Shown: positions 28,901 to 36,862 of the stretch, one piece after another
Position numbering within the stretch: position 1 is the stretch's first letter
Layout: every line of letters starts with the position of its first letter
Assembly: GCF_009833095.1 (NCBI RefSeq)
Contig: NZ_QRCB01000053.1
Location: 1-64,000 of the forward strand
Direction: 5' to 3'
DNA from: Nitrosomonas sp. JL21
GTDB lineage: Bacteria > Pseudomonadota > Gammaproteobacteria > Burkholderiales > Nitrosomonadaceae
Length of the DNA: 64,000 nucleotides
Made by a program: the position numbers and the translations under genes
The notes under the pieces: model-generated
The model's input: the letters and a program-made list of their open reading frames with translations, nothing else
Database searches by the model: none
What the model was told of the DNA's origin: nothing

Positions 28901-29587
28901 TAGAGGATCGAGCGTGAGTTCTTCGGTTGAAACCAGAAGATAAGCTTCGGCCGCCGTCACATCGGCAGGCAACGTATAAGTACGGAAACGATTTAGGGCA
29001 GCGATATGTTGATCGTAACGTTGACGGGTGTTTTGGGAAACGAAACACTCCATTGCCCGAGCCTTGCGTTCAACTAAAGAGCTGATGTCCAGCAATTGAT
29101 TGGGATGAAGAGGGATGCCTATTTCGTATAACGCAGCGCGTAACGTTGTTGCGATTCTTCTGACAGCTTCAAGCACAGCCATGCCGACAGCGCGATGATC
29201 AGGATGCATCTCGAAAATTGATGGCGCATAGATCAAATCAGCACCGGATTCACGGATGGCTGCGAGAATTTCTTGGATGAGTTTTTCCCCATACTCAATC
29301 TGACGGTCGGGGTAATGCCAGAATCTCGGGGTGCCATAACCCATAATCAATGCGGCTGCAATGCTTTCTTGCTGGCGTTGCGATATGTACTCAGCCATAT
29401 TTTCATCGCTGACGCCATAGGAACCATCAGTTAATATGATGACCTGCACCGGCGTATTGTGCTCGATATGCCGCATGATGGCGCCGCCGCAGCCGAATAC
29501 TTCATCGTCGGGGTGGGGGGCGAACACTAGAGCTTGTGTGCAGGAAATATGGGGTGTAGCTTGAAAAGGGACGAGGATATTTTCCAA
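25955..29587 (-). CDS. PIG-L deacetylase fused to three GT2 glycosyltransferase domains
   Basis: A 1210-residue multidomain protein. Residues ~1-225 are a PIG-L/LmbE zinc deacetylase with FAPHPDDEVFGCGG and EMHPDHRAVG, the zinc-binding HPDD and H-x2-H-type motifs. Three GT2 modules follow: ~252-480 (DDDD in DYLIFLDDDDW), ~670-900 (GLFDPDS) and ~925-1190 (GLLNNDVEV). A Gln/His-rich coiled coil (~492-566) lies between the first and second. PIG-L enzymes deacetylate N-acetylglucosamine-type sugars; the GT2 domains would add sugars in order. The start is a TTG with no clear ribosome-binding site. Such fusions are seen in polysaccharide and surface-glycan loci, but the product is unknown. Confidence 0.88.
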   Translation of the reverse strand: MENILVPFQATPHISCTQALVFAPHPDDEVFGCGGAIMRHIEHNTPVQVIILTDGSYGVSDENMAEYISQRQQESIAAALIMGYGTPRFWHYPDRQIEYGEKLIQEILAAIRESGADLIYAPSIFEMHPDHRAVGMAVLEAVRRIATTLRAALYEIGIPLHPNQLLDISSLVERKARAMECFVSQNTRQRYDQHIAALNRFRTYTLPADVTAAEAYLLVSTEELTLDPLKLYQSEHARQTELGLALDRSDIPLVSIIIRSMDRDTLSDALDSIALQTYSHIEVVVVNAKGDAHRDLGEWCGRFPLRMVDHQAHLGRSRAANIGLQEARGDYLIFLDDDDWIEADHIDALTQAIKNHPEVKLVYSGAKCVDEHKNPLPTKFSSSFDRTQLLAGNYIVIHAALFARELLDLGCRVDETLDLYEDWDFWIQLSMHTDFLFVDKLSAVYRITQRTGFGVNADPRIVEQASLVLFKKWLPRLREDELTKLMTRIHLNLAKDHHIRDQQLYIQAKEQQLTTLEQHIHDQNQRLLSQEQQINDQQRLITTQAQEITSQHQQFIKQSKILQEVLMSNSWKITRPLRGLVLTIRWIRTLAQKVSATLKYHGSFIGLISRILAIVKQEGIKSLAYRMMRFFSWQQSLQNDGDTYQEWTRRYDTLSDASRSQLQARLKKFAQKPLISLVAAIHNPNPEWLKTWIEAVQKQIYPHWELCIADNDSTDGSIRSLLEEYTRHDARIKIIWHSNKINTASAVNSALDIAQGEWIGLFDPDSLISEDALFWILDVLNKKQDIALIYSDEDQLDVQGKRTTPYFKCDWNQELFYSHHFFAHLGIFRADLLREIGGFRAEFEAAADYDLALRFIERISAAQIHHIPRILYHVRAPSHPTGTSTIDSDVQMAGLRALNEHFQRRGILATAESNGAYYRVRYALPNDQPSVTLIIPTRNGVQLLRQCITSIIEKTTYQNYDILIVDNNSDDAATLQYFSELEEKGHARILRDSRPFNYSALNNNAVRHARGEFVGLLNNDVEVITPDWLSEMLAIAAQPGVGAVGARLWYPDDTLQHGGVILGLGGIAAHSHKHLPRQKADQSVRVSCTQNLSAVTAACLLVRKSIYEQVGGLEEQNLQVAFNDVDFCLRLLEAGYRNVWTPHAELYHHESATRGYENTPEKMARFRTEIEYIKQRWSHLLFNDPAYNPNLTLDREDFSLADPPRREILN

Positions 29588-29709
29588 GAAAATCTCAGTT
29601 CGTAATGTTGGGTTGTGTTGCCGGTGTGAAAAAGCCCGGGTATTTTAACCTGAACACCGCATGAATTCCTACCTCAGCATCGGAGAAGCGGCAACCCATG
29701 AGCCGTTCA

Positions 29710-31281
29710 TCAGCGAAAATCCATATCGCCACTCATCAACCACCAATGATCCTTGATTACTGCAGCAGAGGGGCCATTGCTCCAGATATTGGTGGGTATG
29801 CGAATATTGATGGGGTGCTGAATCCCGCCGGCAACCTTAAATAGATGAGCGAAATTTGCGGTGATTCGACAAAACAGCCGAGCAGCGCCCTGCATGCCTG
29901 CCAATCGTCGGGCATGCGTGATCAGTAATGGAATGTCGCTCAATGCAGCGACACAATCAACCAGTTCACATCCTTCCGGGACGAGCCGCAACACGAAAAT
30001 ACCCCGGACCTTGCTACTCAAGCGATTCTTCATGATCAAGAATTGATAGTCGTGGGCGGGGTGATTCAGATACCGGTGTTCGAGATAACGCCAGTCCCGG
30101 ATGCCTATGATCGCTCCTTGTAGATCTGCGGCCATGCGCTGCCAGCACGAATCGATCGCCTTTTTTTCGGCATCGGTCGGTGTTTTCTGGATTAATCGTA
30201 AACGCGTGCTCCAAAGCGGTAATCGCGAATGAGGGCTCCAAGAACATTCAACCATATACCCGACATCCGCATATAATCCCAGCAGTTCGGCCAATTTCAT
30301 GTGCCGGTCGTTTGGAAATCCATATCCAATGAAATAGGGTTTACCATAACCGATATAGCGTTCCAGAAAAGTGGCCATCATTAAAAAAATAGGGCCTTTC
30401 TTGGTCAAAACGCCACGCTTGCTCGAATCGACCATCACATCACCGATCTGAACGGCGGTTTGCGGTTGACCAAAATAGAGTATTCTTCGGCCCATGCCGC
30501 CATAATGGGCAATCAATTGATGGCCTTCCCAGATTCCCACTGCCCGCGCCGACGAGTCATCATATTTCCATTCCCAGAACGCGCGGCTCATGTCGTGATG
30601 AAAGGTTTTTCTGAACAGGCTGCGCATGTCATCGATCTGTGCTTTTTCAAGAATACGGATGCGCCACTTCGGCAGCATTTTTTTTCTGAAATGAAGCAAT
30701 GCAAAAATGCCAGAACGATGGTTCTCGTGAAATGAATAAGTGGGGGCTTTGACTGATGTTGGAGGATCAAGGAGCAGGTCGAGATCGTCGCTGGTTTTTT
30801 CGACAGCGAGCGCATGTTCTCTGGGTACATCGATGCATTCCAGCAGTTCGAAACCACATCGTTCCGCCAGCGCGATGATTTCTTTCAGGACAGGAAAGTG
30901 ATTGGAACTGGGGGCATCATACATGTGCACGAACTGATCGATGATCACCAAATCCCCAGCCAGAGACAAGTAATCGATGGCGAGATTGAAAATAATCAAT
31001 GGTTCAACGGGCTGCGCCACTAACAATCCATCAAAGCGCTCTGCTGGCGCTGCAAAATTTCCGCCGGCATGGCTGTGGATGAATGTGCCGGAGTCCGTGG
31101 ATTGTGCTGGATCAGTCGTGGATTGCTGTGCTACAGAGCTTATGTATCGGACGCGGTAACCTTGCCGGTCGAGCAGCGATGAAGAAGCTTCGAATCCCGC
31201 GCCGATTGCGAGCAGGTGGCATGGCGGTGCTGGCAATCGCGTCAACAGCAGATTGATTGAAAATGGTGCTAATGGGTGCAT
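29710..31281 (-). CDS. Methyltransferase-like / GNAT acetyltransferase fusion protein
   Basis: The 523-residue product has two parts. The N-terminal part (about residues 1-195) resembles a Rossmann-type methyltransferase with degenerate motifs (LLAIGAGFEASSSLLDRQGYRVRYIS, FDGLLVAQP, LAGDLVIIDQ). The C-terminal part (about 210-523) is a GNAT-like domain with IRILEKAQIDDMRSLFRKTF, WEWKYDD, GIWEGHQLIAHYGGM and YFIGYGFPNDRHMKLAELLG, the layout of acetyltransferases in glycan loci. It may modify a sugar, but the methyltransferase half may be inactive since its SAM-binding glycines look incomplete. It sits between wzt and the PIG-L fusion gene. Confidence 0.7.
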   Translation of the reverse strand: MHPLAPFSINLLLTRLPAPPCHLLAIGAGFEASSSLLDRQGYRVRYISSVAQQSTTDPAQSTDSGTFIHSHAGGNFAAPAERFDGLLVAQPVEPLIIFNLAIDYLSLAGDLVIIDQFVHMYDAPSSNHFPVLKEIIALAERCGFELLECIDVPREHALAVEKTSDDLDLLLDPPTSVKAPTYSFHENHRSGIFALLHFRKKMLPKWRIRILEKAQIDDMRSLFRKTFHHDMSRAFWEWKYDDSSARAVGIWEGHQLIAHYGGMGRRILYFGQPQTAVQIGDVMVDSSKRGVLTKKGPIFLMMATFLERYIGYGKPYFIGYGFPNDRHMKLAELLGLYADVGYMVECSWSPHSRLPLWSTRLRLIQKTPTDAEKKAIDSCWQRMAADLQGAIIGIRDWRYLEHRYLNHPAHDYQFLIMKNRLSSKVRGIFVLRLVPEGCELVDCVAALSDIPLLITHARRLAGMQGAARLFCRITANFAHLFKVAGGIQHPINIRIPTNIWSNGPSAAVIKDHWWLMSGDMDFR

Positions 31282-31400
31282 TCGGCGTAAGGAATGTTCA
31301 AATCGTTATTTGTAGAGCGGATGCGTATATTTTTGAGCTCAATGACAATCAACCGATAAGATTCCTGGAAGGAAATACGCATTGAGTGCTATCAGATTGA

Positions 31401-32687
31401 TCAATTTTGAGTGGGTGCGCTGCTCTCACTGGCGGTATTGTCCCATCGATGTGGGATCGAGAAATAGCCTTGTAAGCGGCCTTTCTGTCGTATTTGCAGG
31501 GTAGCTACGCGTTCTGCGGCATCATACAGATGCAGGCCGCGCTCGCAAAGCAGATAGGCGCTGACCGAATATTCCCCTTTGAGCAGGGGTAATTGATCAA
31601 GAGTGAGGCAAACCTGTCCGTATCCGTCCGCTGAACGATGTACATTGAAGTCATCTTCCCAGGTCGCTGCACTGGTAATGATTCGGCCTTCTTTGGTTTG
31701 CAGTGCCATCGCAAGAGTAGGGCACGGCAAGGTGGGATCGGAAACGAAAGAAATTTCCACGCTGAGGCTGGATTCTCCGCTGGTGAGCGGAGCGCCATCG
31801 ATATCAATATCTTGCGTGCGCAGTTTGATTTTGTCCAGATGAGCGCTGCCGGAGATCGTGTGCCGTTCGGATGTCAATGTGATGGAGGGAGCAAGTGGTG
31901 CCTCGAGCGTCGGATCGCTGGAATTCTTGTCCAAAAATGCCTGATACGCAGTGACGACCTGAGCCGATTCCCCATCCAGGACGATTTGGCCTTGATGAAT
32001 CCATAGCGCGCGCGTGCATAATGATTCAACCTGAAATAATGAGTGTGAGCAAAACAGAATGGTTTTTCCTGCGTCACGCATTTGCATGATGCGAGTGAAT
32101 GATTTTCGTGCGAAAGCGCCGTCGCCGACGGATAACGCCTCATCGATCACAAGAATATCCGGATCCACGCTGATGGCGACAGAAAATGCCAGCCGAACGA
32201 ACATGCCGCTGGAATAGGTTTTGACGGGCTGATCTATGAAATCCCGGACCCCCGAGAAATCAATGATCTCTTCAAGACGCTCGGCGATTTCAGTGGCGCT
32301 TAAGCCCATGATGGCGGCGCTCATGTGAACGTTTTCGCGGCCGGTGAACTCGGGATTGAATCCGGCGCCCAGCTCCAACAATGCTGCCACCCGTCCATTG
32401 ATCTGCACTTCGCCCTGGGTGGGCGTCAATGTGCCGCATACCAATTGCAATAACGTCGATTTTCCAGAACCATTTTGACCTACGATGCCGATGACCTCGC
32501 CGTGCCGTATGGTTAAGTCAATATCCCGCAGCGCCCAGAGTTCCCGGTAGTATTGCCGCGCTCCCAACCAACGATGAGGCCATAAGAATTGTTTCAGGCG
32601 ATCCTTGGGATGCGGATACAACTGATAACATTTCGATAATCCATGAGCGCTGATCGCCGTCTCAGAGTTCCAACCGCTAAAGGACAT
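31401..32687 (-). CDS. wzt: Polysaccharide ABC transporter ATP-binding protein with C-terminal carbohydrate domain (Wzt-like)
   Basis: ATPase of an ABC exporter for O-antigen or a similar surface glycan. The 428-residue product has an ABC domain (~1-245) with GIVGQNGSGKSTLLQLV (Walker A), the Wzt-type signature VKTYSSGMFVRLAFSVA, ILVIDEALSVGD (Walker B) and CSHSL. It continues with a C-terminal beta-sandwich domain (~270-415) typical of Wzt proteins that recognise the chain terminus. It overlaps wzm by 11 bases, showing translational coupling. Confidence 0.93.
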   Translation of the reverse strand: MSFSGWNSETAISAHGLSKCYQLYPHPKDRLKQFLWPHRWLGARQYYRELWALRDIDLTIRHGEVIGIVGQNGSGKSTLLQLVCGTLTPTQGEVQINGRVAALLELGAGFNPEFTGRENVHMSAAIMGLSATEIAERLEEIIDFSGVRDFIDQPVKTYSSGMFVRLAFSVAISVDPDILVIDEALSVGDGAFARKSFTRIMQMRDAGKTILFCSHSLFQVESLCTRALWIHQGQIVLDGESAQVVTAYQAFLDKNSSDPTLEAPLAPSITLTSERHTISGSAHLDKIKLRTQDIDIDGAPLTSGESSLSVEISFVSDPTLPCPTLAMALQTKEGRIITSAATWEDDFNVHRSADGYGQVCLTLDQLPLLKGEYSVSAYLLCERGLHLYDAAERVATLQIRQKGRLQGYFSIPHRWDNTASESSAPTQN

Positions 32688-33552
32688 CCGCGAATCCTTT
32701 GCGGGTTTTTTCGAACCACATCAAACCACCCCAGGCAACGAATAACGCCAGACCATAATAAATCATCAGACCCTGCCAATCGGGTAATCGACCGTATAAC
32801 GTGACGCTGCGGACCTGCTCAATAATGAACGTCAATGGATTCAAGAATAAATAATCACGCACTGATTCTGGGAGTGCCGAGGCCGGATAAAAAATAGGGC
32901 TCATAAATAGTAATACCGTCAAAACCAAGCCGATGAATTGGCTGATGTCACGGACGAAAACGCCTATGGATGCCAACAACCATGATAATCCCATGATGAG
33001 CAGGAGAAATGGCAAAATGATGATGGGTAAGTAAATCAGCGTGGCGTGTATCGGATGATCAGTGAGCATCAAAAAAACAAATAAAACCAGAAAATTGATT
33101 CCAGCATGAAACAATGCTGATCCTAACGTTATCCACGGCAGGATTTCCAGAGGGAAAATGATTTTTTTGACATAATTGACATTGGCGAGTATCAATCCCG
33201 GTGCGCGTGAAACACATTCCGAAAATAGATTGAAAATAATTAATCCGGCAAATAATAGTAGCGCAAATGCAAATTTATCGTCATAAAGCGTCTGGGTTTG
33301 ATCCAGACGCACTTCGAAGACGATGCTGAACACGAAGGTATACACCGCGAGCATCAGAATGGGGTTAACGAACGACCACAATAGTCCTAAAATTGAACCC
33401 CGATAGCGCCCCAGTACTTCCCGTTTGATCATTTGAGCAACTAAAGGATAATGCCATTTCAAGGCCAGGAAAATTCGGAATAAATAGTGTGTGGGAGGAT
33501 GCAAGGGATTATTATGAGATGTCAGAATATAAATAGTGTTAGCACTATACAA
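32677..33552 (-). CDS. wzm: Polysaccharide ABC transporter permease (Wzm-like)
   Basis: Membrane half of the glycan exporter: an ABC-2 type permease with about six helices. The 291-residue product has the family elements LVAQMIKREVLGRYRGSILGLLWSFVNPILMLAVYTFVF and MSPIFYPASALPESVRDYLFLNPLTFIIEQVRSV. It leads the minus-strand run that ends at tolC. The start is uncertain: the frame opens at a TTG (33552); the next in-frame ATG is residue 41, inside the conserved core, so the TTG or a nearby rare codon must be used. Confidence 0.92.
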   Translation of the reverse strand: MYSANTIYILTSHNNPLHPPTHYLFRIFLALKWHYPLVAQMIKREVLGRYRGSILGLLWSFVNPILMLAVYTFVFSIVFEVRLDQTQTLYDDKFAFALLLFAGLIIFNLFSECVSRAPGLILANVNYVKKIIFPLEILPWITLGSALFHAGINFLVLFVFLMLTDHPIHATLIYLPIIILPFLLLIMGLSWLLASIGVFVRDISQFIGLVLTVLLFMSPIFYPASALPESVRDYLFLNPLTFIIEQVRSVTLYGRLPDWQGLMIYYGLALFVAWGGLMWFEKTRKGFADVL

Positions 33553-33887
33553 TAAATTGCCTGTCCATTTAATTGAAAGAAAAATTCATAACAAAGTAGA
33601 TGCCCTGTTGTGAGCCGGTTAGCGGATCTCATCCTGATGAATATCGATGATAGTGAAATCTTCTGAGCATAAATAGGCTTGTTGCAAATAAACCACATAT
33701 GATTTATCAACTTCGGCTGTATACTTGCAAAGCAATGTGGTTTTGGGCAGAATGCACCTCAACTTGGCTTTTGTGGTATTTTCTGCTAGTAAGTCGGTTG
33801 GTAGCGCAGAAGTTCATAGAATCAAAGTGAAAACTTGCAAGTAATTTACTTTTGTTATTTTCATTAATTTTATTTGAGGGAGCTCCC
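33553..33887. promoter_or_regulatory. Divergent control region between the export run and the RTX-type protein
   Basis: A 335-base AT-rich stretch between wzm (leftward) and the secreted-protein gene (rightward), so it must hold promoters for both. The motif ACTTGCAA occurs twice, near 33724-33731 and 33832-33839, on the plus strand. No consensus sigma-70 pair with 16-18 base spacing stands out in either direction. A strong ribosome-binding site (GAGGGAG) ends the region six bases before the ATG at 33888. Confidence 0.45.
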
Positions 33888-36392
33888 ATGGCTATAACAC
33901 CAGAACAACGTGATGATATTTTGAAGGTAACTGTTGGTTTGTTTAACGGAGCGCCAGGTAATGTTTACTTACCTGACCTCGCAGCAGTGATCGAAGGTGG
34001 TGCTTCCACCGAACAGTTAGCTGACTTGTTAGCCGCTCACTCCTTATTTAAAACCAGCATTATCGGCGGTAAAGTAACGACGGACGAACAAGTGGATGTA
34101 CTGTTGAGCCATTTCGGTCTGGCGGCGGATGATGATCCTGCCAGCCCTGGTTCACAAGCCAAAGAATACTTCCTTGCCAAACTGACGGCAGGAGAAGGAT
34201 TCGGTAAGATCGTCATCGATGCGATCAATTATCTGGAAGGATCGCCTGCGGAAGAATTCGTTTCCACAGCGACCCTGCTGGCTAATAAAGTAAAAGTTGC
34301 TGCAGCCTATTCATCTCAAGCGGGATCAACCGATTTGGCGTTACTGCAAACGGTGTTGAGCAAAGTGACCGGAGATCGCGAATATACTCCAACCGACGTT
34401 CAAAATGCGCTGAATGAAAGTGGCGTTCCGACTGGTTCAGGTCAGGAATTTAATTTGGTAATAGGGGAAGACAATCTGACGGGTACGGCTGGAGATGACA
34501 TCTTCAAGGCGCTGGTTACACAAGACAATAATGGAGCTCCAGTCAATTCGCTTGAGTCCGTAGACAAGCTCGACGGCGGTGCTGGAACTAAAGATACATT
34601 AACTGCGACATTATCAAATGATGGCGCAACGCCCCTGCTAGCTAATATTGAAAATATTAATGTGCGTTTTACCAGTGCTGATACGCTTGATCTCAACAAT
34701 GCAACAGGTGTTCAGGCAATTACTGTTAATTCGAGCACCGACGTCGGAACGGTTAGTAATATTGGTGACGTAGCTGATTTGTCTGTTAGAAATCAAAAAC
34801 AAGACACCATCTTTGTTGGTAATACCGCAACGAGCTTAAATCTAGATTTGGCTGCTTTTGGTGATGCGGATGTTTCCAATACGGTTACGTTGGATGATGG
34901 TGCAACCACGCTGAATCTGTCGGCAAGCAATGCATTTGCTACCATCGCTGGCTTAACTTCAGTTGAAACACTGAATGTCGCTGCGACTGGAACGAATGTC
35001 GTTACGCAAGGTTCGGGAGGCGTTACTACTGCGGCGACCATTACCGGCACAGGTAGTGTCGAATTGGTGACCCCATTCACCGTATTGGAAACTTTAACTG
35101 CAACTGAAAATTCAGGTGGCGTAACTGCAACCGTGAATGGCGCAGCAGTTACTGTTGATGGTGGAACAGGTAATGATGACATTACTTATACCGCTGCGTT
35201 GGCTGCTAATGCTGCTGTGAATCTGGGCGCAGGCGATGATTCGTTGACGATTGCTGGAATATCGACTGCTGGCGCTACTGCCGATGCTGGAGAAGGTACC
35301 GCCGATACATTAGCTGTTACCAATGGCACGTGGCTGAATGCGGATGCCGCAGATGTGTATTCCAATTTTGAAACGCTGGAAATCGGTGGTGGACAGGGTG
35401 TCTATGATATGGAAAATCTGCCCGGCTTGACGGCAGTAACCATAGGTGCAGCGCTTGCAGGAAACGCCGATATTACAAATGCAGTTGCAGATGCCACAAT
35501 CACAGTCAATGCAGAAGCAGAAACCGACTTGGTACTTGGAAATGATCTGACTTATGCATTGGCCGATGCAACCGGAACCGCAGATGCTGCTTCCCTGACA
35601 TTGAACGCATTGGATGGAAGTGATGATACATCCGCTGATGGCTTAGTCTTCGTGGATTCATTTGCAGCCGATGACATCGAAACCTTTAATATCGTTTCTA
35701 ATATTTCTGAAGCTGACGCTGAAGCAGATAGCACTGATTACTTTAATACAATCACTGCATTAGATGGCGATGCCGTTGAAACGATCAATGTCAGCGGAAC
35801 TGCTGGTTTGGAAATTACCACCCTGACCGCGGCTGCACTCAACAAAATTGACGCCAGTACCTTAACCGGTGCATTGACAGTCGATGCGAGCGCTGCTGAT
35901 GGCGTTGAATTTATCGGTGGTGCAGGAAATGATGTCTACACGGGAACCGACGGCGGAGACACCATTACCGGTAACGGCGGGGCGGATAATATTACATTAG
36001 GAACAGGTGCAGTTGATACCATCATTCTGAATGCAGCAACCGATTCGCAATTGAATGCAACTACCGATGGGCATGACATCATTACCGGCTTCGGTGTTGC
36101 CGGTCAGCTCGACGTCATCGATGTGGGTGTTGCAGGATTTACCGGTCAGCAAGCTTCTGCGTTGGCTAACAAAGGCGCTTTAGCTAACTCTGCAGTTGAT
36201 GGATCGACTTTATCTGTAACAGACTTCTTCGCATCAGGTGGTCAAGACCGCGGTGTTGCAATCGGTACCAACGGTGGCAGTACGTTTGTATTCGTGGATG
36301 CCAACAAAGATGGTAACTTTACATCAACTGATGATGCTGTTGTAGAACTAGCTGGTGTTACCGGTGTAACTTTGGCTAACTTCGGTTTCTAA
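33888..36392 (+). CDS. Large secreted RTX/S-layer-like protein with type I secretion signal
   Basis: The 834-residue product has no N-terminal signal peptide. It is acidic, rich in Thr, Ala, Asp and Gly, with no Cys and few basic residues, as expected for a surface-layer or RTX-type protein. Residues ~1-180 form a helical start (ITPEQRDDILKVTVGLFNGAPG), ~195-206 read DNLTGTAGDDIF, and the middle is long beta-strand-type repeat sequence. Near 677-712 are four nonapeptides (GGAGNDVYT, GTDGGDTIT, GNGGADNIT, LGTGAVDTI), and near 804-815 an EF-hand-like loop DANKDGNFTSTD. It ends LANFGF, a plausible type I signal. Frame extends to 33852; ATG 33888 is preceded by GAGGGAG. Neighbouring T1SS genes supply the exporter. 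Confidence 0.85.
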   Translation: MAITPEQRDDILKVTVGLFNGAPGNVYLPDLAAVIEGGASTEQLADLLAAHSLFKTSIIGGKVTTDEQVDVLLSHFGLAADDDPASPGSQAKEYFLAKLTAGEGFGKIVIDAINYLEGSPAEEFVSTATLLANKVKVAAAYSSQAGSTDLALLQTVLSKVTGDREYTPTDVQNALNESGVPTGSGQEFNLVIGEDNLTGTAGDDIFKALVTQDNNGAPVNSLESVDKLDGGAGTKDTLTATLSNDGATPLLANIENINVRFTSADTLDLNNATGVQAITVNSSTDVGTVSNIGDVADLSVRNQKQDTIFVGNTATSLNLDLAAFGDADVSNTVTLDDGATTLNLSASNAFATIAGLTSVETLNVAATGTNVVTQGSGGVTTAATITGTGSVELVTPFTVLETLTATENSGGVTATVNGAAVTVDGGTGNDDITYTAALAANAAVNLGAGDDSLTIAGISTAGATADAGEGTADTLAVTNGTWLNADAADVYSNFETLEIGGGQGVYDMENLPGLTAVTIGAALAGNADITNAVADATITVNAEAETDLVLGNDLTYALADATGTADAASLTLNALDGSDDTSADGLVFVDSFAADDIETFNIVSNISEADAEADSTDYFNTITALDGDAVETINVSGTAGLEITTLTAAALNKIDASTLTGALTVDASAADGVEFIGGAGNDVYTGTDGGDTITGNGGADNITLGTGAVDTIILNAATDSQLNATTDGHDIITGFGVAGQLDVIDVGVAGFTGQQASALANKGALANSAVDGSTLSVTDFFASGGQDRGVAIGTNGGSTFVFVDANKDGNFTSTDDAVVELAGVTGVTLANFGF

Positions 36393-36422
36393 GATTAGAA
36401 AATAAAGTTAAACTTCAAAAAC

Positions 36423-36454
36423 AAAAACCACCCAAGCAATTGGGTGGTTTTTTT
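36423..36454 (+). terminator. Rho-independent terminator of the secreted-protein gene
   Basis: A 12-bp perfect stem, with arms reading aaaaaccaccca (36423-36434) and tgggtggttttt (36441-36452) around the loop AGCAAT. The T-run of seven or more bases that follows makes a classic intrinsic terminator, 30 bases after the stop codon. It isolates the gene as a single-gene transcript. Confidence 0.93.
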
Positions 36455-36585
36455 ATTCTGGTATCACTTTTTATCGAGAAATAAAGATTGCCCTGGCGTT
36501 TGCGAAATCAAATAATACATTCAGCAGGAAAAATTATTGGAAGTGAGATTGAGGTTTTCAGCTATAGCCGTTAAAAGGTTGAGTA

Positions 36586-36826
36586 ATGGCATCTGTGACT
36601 TTTGATATCTCAAAATTTCTCGAAAAGCTCAAGAAAAGTAGGTATGCCACGCGATCAGGCAGCGGCTATCGCAGAAGCACAAAAAGATGCGTTTACTGAA
36701 GCTATGGATACTCAATCAGTTTCAAAAAGTGATTTGATGGAAATGGAGAATCGATTAATTAAATGGAGTGTCGGACTGGTTTTGGGGCAAGTAGCCGTTA
36801 TCGCGGCTTTGGTAAAGCTACTCTGA
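36586..36826 (+). pseudogene. DUF1640-type small coiled-coil/membrane protein gene with a +1 frameshift
   Basis: From the ATG at 36586 one frame reads MASVTFDISKFLEKLKK. The family's continuation (VGMPRDQAAAIAEAQKDAFTEAMD, then a C-terminal membrane helix ending AALVKLL) lies in the next frame from about 36638. The two pieces join if one base in the run AAGAAAAGTAGG is removed, giving about 79 residues with the DUF1640-like layout: amphipathic N-terminus, EAQKxAF motif, coiled coil, one helix. The function is unknown. The break could be a pseudogene, a sequencing error in the A-run or, less likely, recoding. Confidence 0.72.
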
Positions 36827-36862
36827 AGGAGTCAACCGATCAACCTTAGTAGGCGTCACCAA

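Noticed and set aside
34793..35182. 129-residue minus-strand frame inside the secreted-protein gene
   Set aside because: Low-complexity Val/Ser/Pro-rich mirror of the repeat-rich coding strand; no start signal.
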